From NCBI GenBank assembly GCA_039654915.1, contig CM077594.1, forward strand, positions 98,780,893 to 98,844,892: a stretch of 64,000 nucleotides of DNA, given 5' to 3'. The notes beneath the pieces were generated by a model, which was not told the origin of the DNA, did no database searches, and was given only the letters and a program-made list of their open reading frames with translations. Source of the DNA: Aquilaria yunnanensis. Taxonomy: Eukaryota > Streptophyta > Magnoliopsida > Malvales > Thymelaeaceae. Of this stretch, positions 11,994 to 21,488 are shown one piece after another. The stretch's first letter is position 1; the number at the start of each line of letters is the position of its first letter. Made by a program: the position numbers and the translations under genes.

Positions 11994-12620
11994 TTACCCA
12001 CACATACAAAAATTGGTACATCCGAGATGTACCATCGATACAATATCAGTATCCAAGATTGTACCATACCGTTGAAAAAATTTTACGGCATCTGGTATGG
12101 TTTTTAAAACCTTGGTGTTAGCTCCCTGAACTCTTGGGATATGCCCGATGTGCAACTCTACCATATTGTCTTGTACGGCCGGATCGATTCCTGTGTCATC
12201 TAGGAGCTTCATTCGGACCAGGATGGAATCTCTGAATCCCAAAACTGGTGGTACACCACCCAACAGCACTACATTCTTCGCAACATTAAAAGAACTATTG
12301 TAAATAACCAAGATGAAGTTTAAACAAGAAAAGAAACACGAACTAAATTAGTAGAATCAACAACTGAGAAAATAAAAAAGAAAAAAGAACCAAATTGAGC
12401 GCTGACCTCGTCCTAACATATGCGCAATAATATTCACATTCTGTGCAACATCCTACTGAGCAACATGTTGAGTAGGTGGATCACTAAGTGTTCCCTCTTC
12501 ATTATAAGGGCCAAACTCTACCTTCCTAATTTACATTAAATTAGCACTCTCCAACAAATATACTAGTAATGTCAAAGGCTTGTACCTTTCAAAATGTAAG
12601 AAATTTTCATTAGTCTCAAA
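11994..12620 (-). pseudogene. Unidentified two-exon-like coding relic
   Basis: The minus strand holds a protein-like stretch at about 12,110-12,311 (VVLLGGVPPVLGFRDSILV, MKLLDDTGIDPAVQDNMVEL, HIGHIPRVQGAN). It is preceded by a plausible splice acceptor (tttacaatag) and, further right, by another stretch (FGPYNEEGTLSDPPTQHVAQ, one stop, NVNIIAHMLGRG at about 12,400-12,520) ending at a plausible donor (gag|gtcagc). The composition looks coding rather than random, but I do not recognise the family. The left end runs into repeat DNA resembling a MITE (tttaaaacc / ggtacc patterns). It could be a gag or host-gene scrap. Confidence 0.3.
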
Positions 12621-12730
12621 GATAAACTTTATATCTCAACCGATGAATCTTAAAAAACTAAACAGATGAGCGACCCCACTTATCAGCTGACCATCTGCTA
12701 ATGATGTTGGAAGCTGGCTTCGAGTTTTGG

Positions 12731-14263
12731 GCACTGCGACGCCAATGCCTTTCATATTTTCCGCGCTGCAGCGCCCAAATGGCCTCCTCTGGTGCCCCAG
12801 TAGCCCTACACTCAAATTATATCAAATAAAAAGCCTGGCAAAAATAAGTAAGAATGTGGGGGGAAAATAGTATGAGAGCTCTAAGTGGTGGGATAATTGT
12901 AAAACTGGCCTCCTCTCCATAAAGAAAGTAAAGGTTATTTATAGGTAAGTCAGGCGCATAGGATTGTGCCGTTTGTCTTTAGATCAACAGTAGAGAAAAG
13001 TGTAACGGTCATCTTTGGGTCAAGGCTATCTTTTGGGCTTCTTGGTTATCGGGTCGATTGGAAAATCAAACAGGCTTTACTCCTAGCCCACTAAGCTAGA
13101 ACTCCCTAAAATCATCCCCTTACAATGTCGGACTAAAATTCCTACCCAAAATATTAAATCCAACATCGTCTAACTTGGAACAATCAAACAGCCAGTAATA
13201 TTTTTTTTATAAATAATAAATAAATAAACAAATATAAAACAACCAAATTCCACCATTTCAAACTCTAATCGGTATCGGCAAAATTAAGGTCCCATAGATC
13301 TAAATTATGGAGCAAAGTACCGAGTCGTAACATGAGAGCTTCAAGTATGTTAGCAAGGGTTTTAAATTTCGTACAGTACCGGCCGGTATGGCCAGTACAT
13401 CTTGGTATCGGAGGCAAAATGGTATGAAGCAGGCTGACATCTTCCCGTCTTATATGCCGATGGGTACCGGCCTATACTAGTGCATTAGAGTATTGCTATG
13501 TCGGGATGTATCAGCATCCAAATGGTATATGCTTTAAAAACAATAAAGGGACAACTCATGCAGTTTCCAGGTTTGAGTCAGACTTTGATTTAGCTGGTGC
13601 AAGTGACTTTTGGCTTTGCAGACGTTGATTCAGCGATCTCAAAGTCCATTTGCTTGTTTTTGGCCCACAGAAGAGGGTTGCCTTGGCTGTTGGTGACTTT
13701 CTTAAGGTGGTGGTGATAAGGGCCCACATTTGTGGGCTCTGATGATCTTTGGTGGCTTTGCCACTTTAATGCTTGATGATAAGGGCGGCGCTTGGTGATG
13801 ATGGCTACTGCATATGGGCTTTGGCATGAAAGCTAGATCGGCTTGAGGTAGGAAATAAATTAAGGGATCAGCAAGAAACAGATTTTGCTTATCTTGCTTC
13901 CATTTTTGCTTTTAAGAAATGGAGAGTTTATGATAGAGTCGTTCTGGTTATTGATAGCTTTTCTTTGCTTTTGGAGCTGTTGGACTTCAGCCGATTTAAG
14001 TCCTCAACAAATGTGTGGAATGATTATAAGAATTGTAGGGCCAGTTAAAAGTAAAAGGGCATAAATAGACATTACTTTGTTTTCTTTTTGGAAACTACTC
14101 TATACTTTTCTTGGAAAATGAGCTCACAAGTTAATCGTTAATTTTTTATATTTAGTACTTTAAATTAGAAGTTAAAGCACTATGACGCCAATGCCTTTCA
14201 TGTTTTCGGCGCTGCAGCACCCAAATGGCCTCCTCTGGCGTCCCAGTAGTCCTACACTCAAAT
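12731..14263. repeat. 87-bp direct repeats flanking a 1.36-kb insertion
   Basis: Positions 12,731-12,817 and 14,177-14,263 are near-identical 87-bp sequences (gcact..gacgccaatgcc to ctacactcaaat). Between them lies the second copy of the 1.35-kb repeat. The related locus at 44.84-44.95 kb has one 87-bp-like sequence and no insertion, so this is an insertion with duplication of its flank. Confidence 0.8.
12811..14179. repeat. 1.35-kb direct repeat, copy 2
   Basis: This is the counterpart of 10,566-11,910 in the same orientation, beginning caaattatatcaaataaaaa and ending ttaaattagaagttaaagca. It contains the same TATA-like segment and flank as copy 1, so it is a copy of the LTR-plus-flank block, not a second LTR of the same element. 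Confidence 0.85.
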
Positions 14264-15388
14264 AAAAGTGGTCGATCACCTCTAATTTGAATCTAAGCAT
14301 ATTATTGGCCAAGGAATATTATCCAAATTGGTAGGTGAGTGGGACACCTTCAAGTCAAGAGAAGAAAAATCTGGAATGAAGCATAACACAAGGGGCATTC
14401 ACTTCTTCCTCTAAGCTTAAGCTAGGTTTCCATGGTCACACATCTTGCATTTTGCTATCATCATCTTATGGAGCACTCTTGGGCATTAATTGGAGAAGAC
14501 TTAGAGCACTTGAAGACTTATAGGAGCTTAAGGAATTAAGGATCTATATGGTTTAGGTTTTTTTTTTTTTCATTCATTCTCTTTGTATTGAACATGAATG
14601 CTCTATGTTTCATTTTCTTAGTTAAGTTTAGCTTAGTCATTGAGTAGTTTCTTGGACACTTTCTATGGATGTGGTTACTTGGATTGATTATGTTGGTTGA
14701 ATTTATGGTTATGTGACTTTGGCTTTCCTTCTAATTGCCTATTTATCACTATCTTGAGCTTGTTGTTGTGTGAGTTAATTGATCACCACAATTGCTTACA
14801 CCTTAGATTGTTTTTTAACTCTTGAAAAAGATTAAAAGTAATTGGACCTAGGAGAAGGGTTTAATGACAATGGACTTGTTGGAAAACTAGTTTAAGTCAT
14901 TAGGTGAAGGTAAATTAAGCTTTAATGCCTCTTTCTAAGCTTGTAATAAAATGAGAATCCTTATTAAATTTAGATTAAATGGGGCAATCCTTTCACTTGG
15001 GAGAGTATGGGTTCAATTGAGTAACTTCATCAATAAGTAAAGAAACCAAGTCACTAACCTGAATTAACCAACTAATAAAGACAAGCAGTGAACCCATAAA
15101 AAGTGTACTTTCATAATTTGATAAAAGGAAAACCCACTAATTTACATTTCATTTTGCATTCTAGGCAAGTAGCATTTCACCTAGCTAAGTTTAGTTACTT
15201 GGTAGACTTGCTTAAATCAATTCTTGAAGGAATGATACTTTTTCTCACCCAACTTCAACGCCCACCTTGCGCTTGCAGTTAGGGTTTAAAACTTACAACA
15301 CTAGTCAGACACAAAGCCACCGCCAATCACCCGCTCATTTGTTACCGATGACCACTGTTCGGATTAACGTTCCAAATCCACCACCAGT

Positions 15389-15807
15389 TAGAGGCAATCA
15401 GTATTCAGTTTAAACCGAAAAATTGAAATAATTAGAAATTTTTTGTTGGTTAATTTGGTAATTCGGATAACAAAAATTTTGGTTTCTGCTCGATTTTGGT
15501 TTTGGATTTCGGTTAATTTAGTAACCAAATTAACTGAAAATTTTTATATTAGATATTTTTTTTCATGAACAATAAAAGCTACAAACTAACCCAAATTAGT
15601 TTAGATTCTTGTTTTCTTTGAATTTCACTCGCATTTTTTCGGTTGATTCAGTTTGAACCGAATTGAACTGAAATATTTCGGTTTAGTTTGAATTTGGTTT
15701 TATAGGCTAATTTGCTTTATTCGGTTTCTTATCATCTAAAACCAAAAATCGAATAAACCTACTAATTTGGTTTGGTTTAAATTGAAAAAACTAAATAATC
15801 ATCTCTA
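15389..15807. mobile_element. hAT-type MITE with 8-bp target duplication
   Basis: The ends TAGAGGcAATCAGTATTCAG and, reversed, TAGAGATGATTATTTAG form imperfect TIRs around an AT-rich, 'cggttt/aaaccg'-rich interior. Flanks ccaccagt (15,381-15,388) and gctccagt (15,808-15,815) match at 6 of 8 bases. The paralogous site at 46,141-46,160 (ccaccaccagtcctac) lacks the element. Confidence 0.75.
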
Positions 15808-16194
15808 GCTCCAGTCCTACACGAACTCCAATCCCCTTCCTTCCCTGTCGCACCCTTCTATTCCCCACCTAGCCCGACACCAAGTTGATGCCCTCACGCC
15901 GCTGCCTCATCATCCTTCCCCATGTTTTGTCACGATTCTTTAGATTGTGTTTCCTCATGCCCCTCCTTGTGTTTAAGATGGGTATCAGCGTCCTTCATCT
16001 ATCTTAAATTCTATTTGAAATGGGTATTACCGTCGAAGGAGGTGATCGTTATCGAGATCGATTTGGGCAGTGAGAACGGTGGGAACGGTAGGGCAAATAA
16101 AGGCGGGGGAAAATAGTGGCGGTGGAAGGTTGTGAAACGGTCGAAGTGGCGGCGGAACGGGTAATTGGCGGCTGCAAATAATAAATCTGATTTT

Positions 16195-16445
16195 TTTTCC
16201 TACTTTTGTCTAATTTTTTAAATTCATTCTTACTTTTCCACATCATCCATGACAATTAATTTATTGTGCCATGTAGCAAATCATCGATGCTACATGGCAT
16301 TTTTCGTCCGCACAAAAGTTTTCATCCATAAAAGGTTTAAAATTGAATACTTAAATGAGGTGAGGGATTTTTCTTGCACAAAATTGAGGTTAGGGTTCAA
16401 AATGGTACAATAATTAAATGTTAAAGGTCACAGACGTAATTTACC
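16195..16445 (-). repeat. Right terminal inverted repeat of the Mutator-like element
   Basis: Read on the minus strand from 16,445, the sequence matches the plus strand from 44,336 over most of its length: gggtaaa, aaccctaacc, aaaaatccct, catttaagt, aaaccttttatggatgaaaa, aaaatgccac, tggcacaat, catggatgatgtggaaaagt. Confidence 0.75.
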
Positions 16446-16483
16446 CACATGTATTTCATAGCATAATAAAATGTATGAAGACT

Positions 16484-16930
16484 TACAATAACACCCATAA
16501 AGTTTGCCATAACTTATAGTTTACCCCTTAGTTTTTAAAAACCTACAATTTGCCCCAATTTGTTTTATATTGTCCGTAACAATTTCTAGAATTGATATTT
16601 AAACTGTACAATAGTCATATTTCAATAATTTTAATTTTTCTAATATTTTTTATAGTTAATAGATATTTTAAACTATTAGTTTTTTCTTTCTATATATATA
16701 TCTTCTGCTTTGTAAATGCATATGAGTATTCTTTAAAGATCAGTTTGCTGCAAAAAAAAATATTAAAAATCTTAAAATTACTAGAATATGGCTACCGGAC
16801 TATTTAAATTAAGATTTTAGAAGTTGTTATCGGAAATTATAAAAGAAGCATGGGGTATAGTGTAGATTTTTAAAAATAGAGGGGGCAAAGTATAGGTTAG
16901 ATCAAACCATAGGGAGGGTTTCTCAATTTT
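16484..16930. mobile_element. MITE with long degenerate TIRs
   Basis: The left arm (cccataaagtttgccataac, tagtttacccct, tttttaaaaacctacaattt, gtccgtaac) is the approximate inverted match of the right arm read on the minus strand (ccctatggtttgatctaacc, tatactttgcccc, tttttaaaaatctacacta, ttccgataac). The interior is AT-rich without a gene. No clear target duplication was found. Confidence 0.6.
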
Positions 16931-17009
16931 CCCTAAAATGTAATACTAGATTCCCAAATATATGACTCATACTATCCTATAGTCTAATTTTCATGCACAC
17001 ACAAATCTG

Positions 17010-17235
17010 ATAAACTATAGTAGAAGGATGCTTCTTTTTTCTCTTTTCTATGACACAGCCTCTCATTCTTCTCCCGCCAAATGAAGTACACTAGACTTGC
17101 GAAACATGCTCTTCTAATTATAGCTTTAGGGATTTCCTATCACCATTCTAATCAGCCAACCCATGCTTTAAGGGCATCATTTAGTTTCAACTTGCACATA
17201 ATGCTTCTCCAAACTATGACTGGGAACTCATTAAA
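17010..17235 (-). pseudogene. LINE (non-LTR retrotransposon) C-terminal fragment
   Basis: The minus strand reads NEFPVIVWRSIMCKLKLNDA, then LKAWVG, stops, EIPKAIIRRACFASLVYFIW and REKNERL. An 'IRR..FA..VY.IW.ER/KN' ending is characteristic of the C-terminal region of plant LINE reverse transcriptases. Three in-frame stops and the absence of RT motifs nearby mark it as a 5'-truncated scrap. Confidence 0.6.
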
Positions 17236-17319
17236 AAAAATAAATAAATAAGTGGTCCCCAAGTTTCATACACTTCAAATCACAATGGAAAAAATGTTGA
17301 ATTCACACATTTTTATATT

Positions 17320-17420
17320 TAGGGGTGATCATTATTCAGTTTTAAACTAAGAAAACTAAAAAATTAAAATAATATAAAAATTTGATTCAGTCAATTTGGC
17401 ATTTCAATCTGATTTCAGTT
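17320..17420. mobile_element. Partial copy of the 15.4-kb hAT MITE family
   Basis: TAGGGGTGATCATTATTCAG followed by tttaaac and gattcagtcaatttggcatt resembles the left end of the MITE at 15,389. The matching right end is not visible, so it is probably truncated. Confidence 0.4.
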
Positions 17421-17943
17421 AAGACCGAATAATAAAAATTCAATTTCAATATGGGTTGTCAATTAAGGAGTATAAAACCCGAGCATTGCAGCATTTATAA
17501 TAAATCCATATCCTTAATTTGTTTAAGTATGTGAAAGCTAGGAAATAAAAGTTTATAGGAGCCTTTGCATTGTGGCGAACATATCTGAAGATGTGAGCAA
17601 AAAACTTCAAATGATAATAGAATTCAACAGCTGGTTGGTCTGTTTACAGAATGAAACAAAGTAATTTAGTTACATGAATAAAAGTGAGAACAAATGTACG
17701 GTTTTCATGTCACATCTACCACAAAAACAAAGAGGTATTGTTAAATAAGAAGATTTCTAGCTAGAACAAAAGAATCTTGCATGAACATGGCATGATAGAG
17801 CATTGAGCAGCAATAGACCAGAAAAAAATAGAGCAAATCAAAGAGATATACAAATCATAGCATATCAAACAGAAAGATTAAAATAGAACATCTTGCCAAT
17901 ACTATACCATGATGTATAATGGTAGAGATTTATAAATCATAGC

Positions 17944-18626
17944 AAGGTTGTCAAGATCCCGATCAGGATCTTAGGATCCTGCAATCTTACGATCCAACAT
18001 CATGAAATCTTGTCAGAAAGTACTAGAATCAATGATATGGTAAAATCAGAGTAGGATCCTAATTACAATCTTAAGATCGATAGGATATTTTAATCCTACT
18101 GATCCTACTTTGTATTAATTTTTGTTGTTACAATTGTATTTTTTCCTAAATTAGACAGTTTAAGTGATTGGACACTTATTGCTTAAGTTAGGCAACTCAA
18201 TTTAGTGGTAATATAACTTGAATTATGAAGTAAACTAAAAAAGAAAGAGAGCTCATCTTTCTCTTATTTAGGAGATAAAACTCAAAACTTTGAAAGAATC
18301 TCCATAAGTTTGCCGTTATTGTGTTAGTTATGTTTGTTTGTAAATTTTTTTTAGACTTTTGTTGGTTATTGTATTAGTTATGTTAATGTATGCTCTACCA
18401 GGGCTCTAGCTATATTTGTACCATAACACTAATTGTGCTGTATCAATGTTATAACACTTGAACTTTATTAAGTTTATAATATAATTAGTCTTTTATATAA
18501 TTATATTATTTATTAGAAGAAATTTTGATCTTTTAGTAAAATCTTATAATGTACAATCTGATTTTATAATCTTGATATTATATAATAAAAAATGATTTTA
18601 GGTAGAATCCCGATCTTAACAATCTT
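17944..18626. mobile_element. MITE, 683 bp, with 10-bp flanking duplication
   Basis: The element begins AAGGTTGTCAAGATCCCGAT and ends ...ATCCCGATCTTAACAATCTT, whose reverse begins AAGATTGTTAAGATCGGGAT. The flanks are identical: aaatcatagc at 17,934-17,943 and 18,627-18,636. The interior is rich in ggatcc / gatcttaag motifs and then AT-rich, with no coding potential. The TSD length (9-10 bp) suggests the Mutator superfamily. Confidence 0.8.
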
Positions 18627-18639
18627 AAATCATAGCATT

Positions 18640-20150
18640 CAAAAGGAGATTAAAATAGAAGATCATGCCAACACATTATTGAAGTCCCAATATATGTAAT
18701 GTAACTATTAGTTCTTTTGTTTTGTCTAAAAAATGTGATAAAAGAAGTAATTTTAGAAACCATAAATGTAAGAATGGAAGTAGAATGTTCAATTAATCTT
18801 AGAATATCTTTGAACAGTGATTCAATGAAGGATTTTACCTTTACAAGATTGTACTTATAGAAGATTGGAGAACCAAGGTAAGCATGGTGGTAAATTTGAT
18901 CAACCACAACCAGTAGTAGCTAATCTACATGCTGACATAAACAACTACAATTTTAAAAATATTAATATAAAATTGAAATACTAAGACATATACAAAATTG
19001 AGCTAAGTAAATGCTTAATTCAAAAAAGGAGGAAATTAGTAGACAACATTATGATAGCAAAAAAAAAAAAGAAAAAACAAAAGAAAAAGTTCACTATGTG
19101 TTTGTAGAACTTAGTTGACTAATTGGTATATAGGTTGGTACAATAGTTTCATGGTGAAGTTGATTTATTTTCTTGGAGGAAAGGCATAAACAAAAGAGTT
19201 TCCATTTTTTTTCACATTATTCTGATCTATCGTTTTAGAATACATATTAAAGAGCTAAGGAGATTTAGATAAGCAAAAAAAGCAGGAAGTCAGGGTAATT
19301 ATTCCTCACTTAGTGGTTTTTTTTCTCTCTTTGTTTCTATGGTTCTAGCTTCAAGATGAATATTTTCATAAATAAGAAATTCTATCCTCTTTCATACTGT
19401 GCACTTTTAAGTGAATGCAAAGTTCTCTAGATGGAGCACAATCATCAAATTATTATTCTCATGTCCTGCAACATATGTAAAACGCATTTTCCTCATGCAT
19501 CATCAAATAAAGGTATTAATACGCACAACAATGAGTTCGGTAAAGGCTCCAATAGCATTTTCATCAACTAAAATGCATAGTTAAGCAAGCATTACAGCCA
19601 AAATAAAGGGAAAAAATTGTGTCATTCTATGCCACTATACTGTGAAATACAAGAAATATGGATGGCAAATTACCTCTTGGAAGAAGATATATCAGCGAGC
19701 ATGATCATTTGATCCCTCTAGTGGTTCATATTTCAAGTTCAATGATCTCCATAAACCAGTAGAAAAGATCAAAGAATTATTAAAATGCTTCTCAACAAAG
19801 GAGCCAAGAGTCACAGAATAAGGGCCAAAAAATTCAAACTCACCATATCTTGTTCAATTATCTAAGGAATGAAAGGATAACTTGAACATCCCTAAAATTT
19901 AAAGCACATAGGACATAGGCACATGACATGGTCACACCAAAAGAACCAAATAAAGAGGAAGTGAGAAGAAGCAAGCTGAGACTGCTAACAACAGTCAAGT
20001 CCTTGAGTGAGAGGCCCTCGTTTTCAATGATGCTGAGATTAGAATTGTAGTCCCACTTCATTATTGGGAAATCTTAGCTCGTTCTTAAACCTATAGCGTT
20101 ATCAAAGGAAAGTGTGATGCAAAAAAAGTGTGAGAACCTCCAATTAATTA
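18640..20150. other. AT-rich intergenic sequence, nothing recognised
   Basis: I see only short, unconvincing open frames on both strands, a few homopolymer runs and no domain, TIR or LTR signature. Confidence 0.5.
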
Positions 20151-20203
20151 TGGGCAAAAGAACCAACAGTTCATGAGACAAGGTACTTTGATTCTATTGG
20201 GTT

Positions 20204-20700
20204 TGTTGGCTCAAATCCAAGAAGCTTAAGAATTTTAGTTTGTTTAGGATTGAATTTATTTTTTTGTTTTAGATTTGGTTTTAGTTTTCCTATTTGTTTG
20301 AGAATTAGTTTTCCTATTTTGTTGTGGTTTAAGTTTGTATGTGGCCTATAAAAAGGCTTGTTGTATTGGGGTTTTAGTATGAGAGAAAAGCCAATGAGAA
20401 GAAAAGACAAGATGTAGGAGTTTTAAGATGGAGGAGATGACCAGAGGCCGGAGAATGCTAGGATAAGAAGTCTTTTACAATTTCTCATATCTTGTAATAG
20501 TGTGAGGGCAAGATATTGAGATTATCAGTGGTGTGTAGGGGATCCATAGGCTAGCGTGAGCACTAAGGGCATATATCTACTATAATCTCTATATTTTGTT
20601 CAAGTGAATTTCTCTCATCCATGGATATAGGTTAATTAAGAGTTGAATCTCGTTAAATTCATTTGTACATATTTAATCGTGTTCATTATTTCATTATGCG
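20204..20700 (+). repeat. Possible solo LTR
   Basis: TGTTGGCTCAAATCCAAGAA starts a block with a TATA-like cctataaaaaggcttg near 20,345 and a downstream GA-rich then T-rich stretch (cttgtaatagtgtgaggg, ttcattatttca) typical of plant LTR promoter and R/U5 organisation. No adjacent primer-binding site, coding domain or clear 5-bp target duplication was found. Confidence 0.35.
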
Positions 20701-21295
20701 TGATGGGTGATTGGAGAATTTTTCTAAACAGATTCAATGAGAAAACCTCCTCATTTAGATGAACAAAACAGAAACTTGTGGGGTCGACCGAGGGCTACTG
20801 TTGGACTGGGCCAACACTATAGCCATTGTTGCGAAAAAGGGAGAACTGAGAATTGTATAATAGTATAACTCAGTCTTTATTACATTTGGGTTATCTCAGC
20901 TAGAGGTGGGAGGTGGGCCGGGTTGGCCCAGACCGAATCGGGACCGCCCCGCAGTCAAACCTGCCTGGACCGGTCAAACCCGCCCCGCAAGAGGCCCGCA
21001 ATTTTATGGGCCGAATATGGGCCCAATAGGAGGAGGGGGACGCAAAAAAAAACCGGCCCGGACCAAACGAACCCGTCAGCCCGGACCGCTGACCCGAACC
21101 GGCCCGCCTCGCCGACCCGCGCGCAACGACTCCCTTCATAACGTAAACCTGCAAAAAAAAATTTTTTTAAAAATGGCTAATTACACAGTAGGCCCTTCAA
21201 CGGTTTTCTGCTCCATTTCAACCCCCAAAAATTCATTTTTGCCCCTCCCAACAACTAAATTTCAAGGACTTTTTGGTCAAACTAATTTTTCCCCT

Positions 21296-21310
21296 CCCCC
21301 TATAAATACC
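21296..21310 (+). promoter_or_regulatory. TATA box of the hAT transposase gene
   Basis: ccccctataaataccaatgc, with tataaata at 21,301-21,308, lies about 190 bp upstream of the transposase ATG and is followed by a CT-rich leader typical of plant 5' UTRs. Confidence 0.6.
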
Positions 21311-21488
21311 AATGCTATTTTCACTCAATCCTCACACAATCACTCAACCTCTCTTCTTCATCTACTATATTCTCTCAATCATTCTCCTTATTTTCTTAAT
21401 TTCTTCCAAATTTCTTACTAATCTCTCCCTAATATCTTCATAATCCTCTCTTGATTTTGCATTAATCACTACTATTAGTACGTGAGTC

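Larger units (their letters stand above)
12697..16445. mobile_element. Mutator-like element fragment with LTR-like filling and right TIR
   Basis: Sequence from 12,697 and from 14,264 to 16,200 is collinear with 44,840-46,557. The right end at about 16,195-16,445 (reverse strand GGGTAAATTACGTCTGTGACC, AACCCTAACC, AAAAATCCCT, AAACCTTTTATGGATG) is an inverted match of 44,336-44,590, the left end of the other copy. Long (about 240-bp) TIRs starting GGGTAAA suggest the Mutator superfamily. The 14.3-15.3 kb interior (aagcttaagctaggtttcc, gaacatgaatgctctatg, ggaatgatactttttctcaccc) looks like retrotransposon LTR sequence. No transposase is seen. Confidence 0.6.

Noticed and set aside
12811..13160. 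The 12.8-kb block as the partner LTR of the minus-strand gypsy element
   Set aside because: Homology to 10.57 kb runs past any LTR border into flanking DNA, no coding interior lies between them, and PBS/gag are on the wrong side; it is a block duplication.
20204..20700. A confirmed solo LTR
   Set aside because: TATA-like promoter and TG start are present, but no CA end with matching 5-bp flanks could be fixed; kept only as a low-confidence feature.
20900..21154. Proline/arginine-rich frames on both strands at the hAT left end
   Set aside because: Caused by GC-rich subterminal repeats (ggcccg words) that lack stops; no start context for the transposase, which begins at 21,489.
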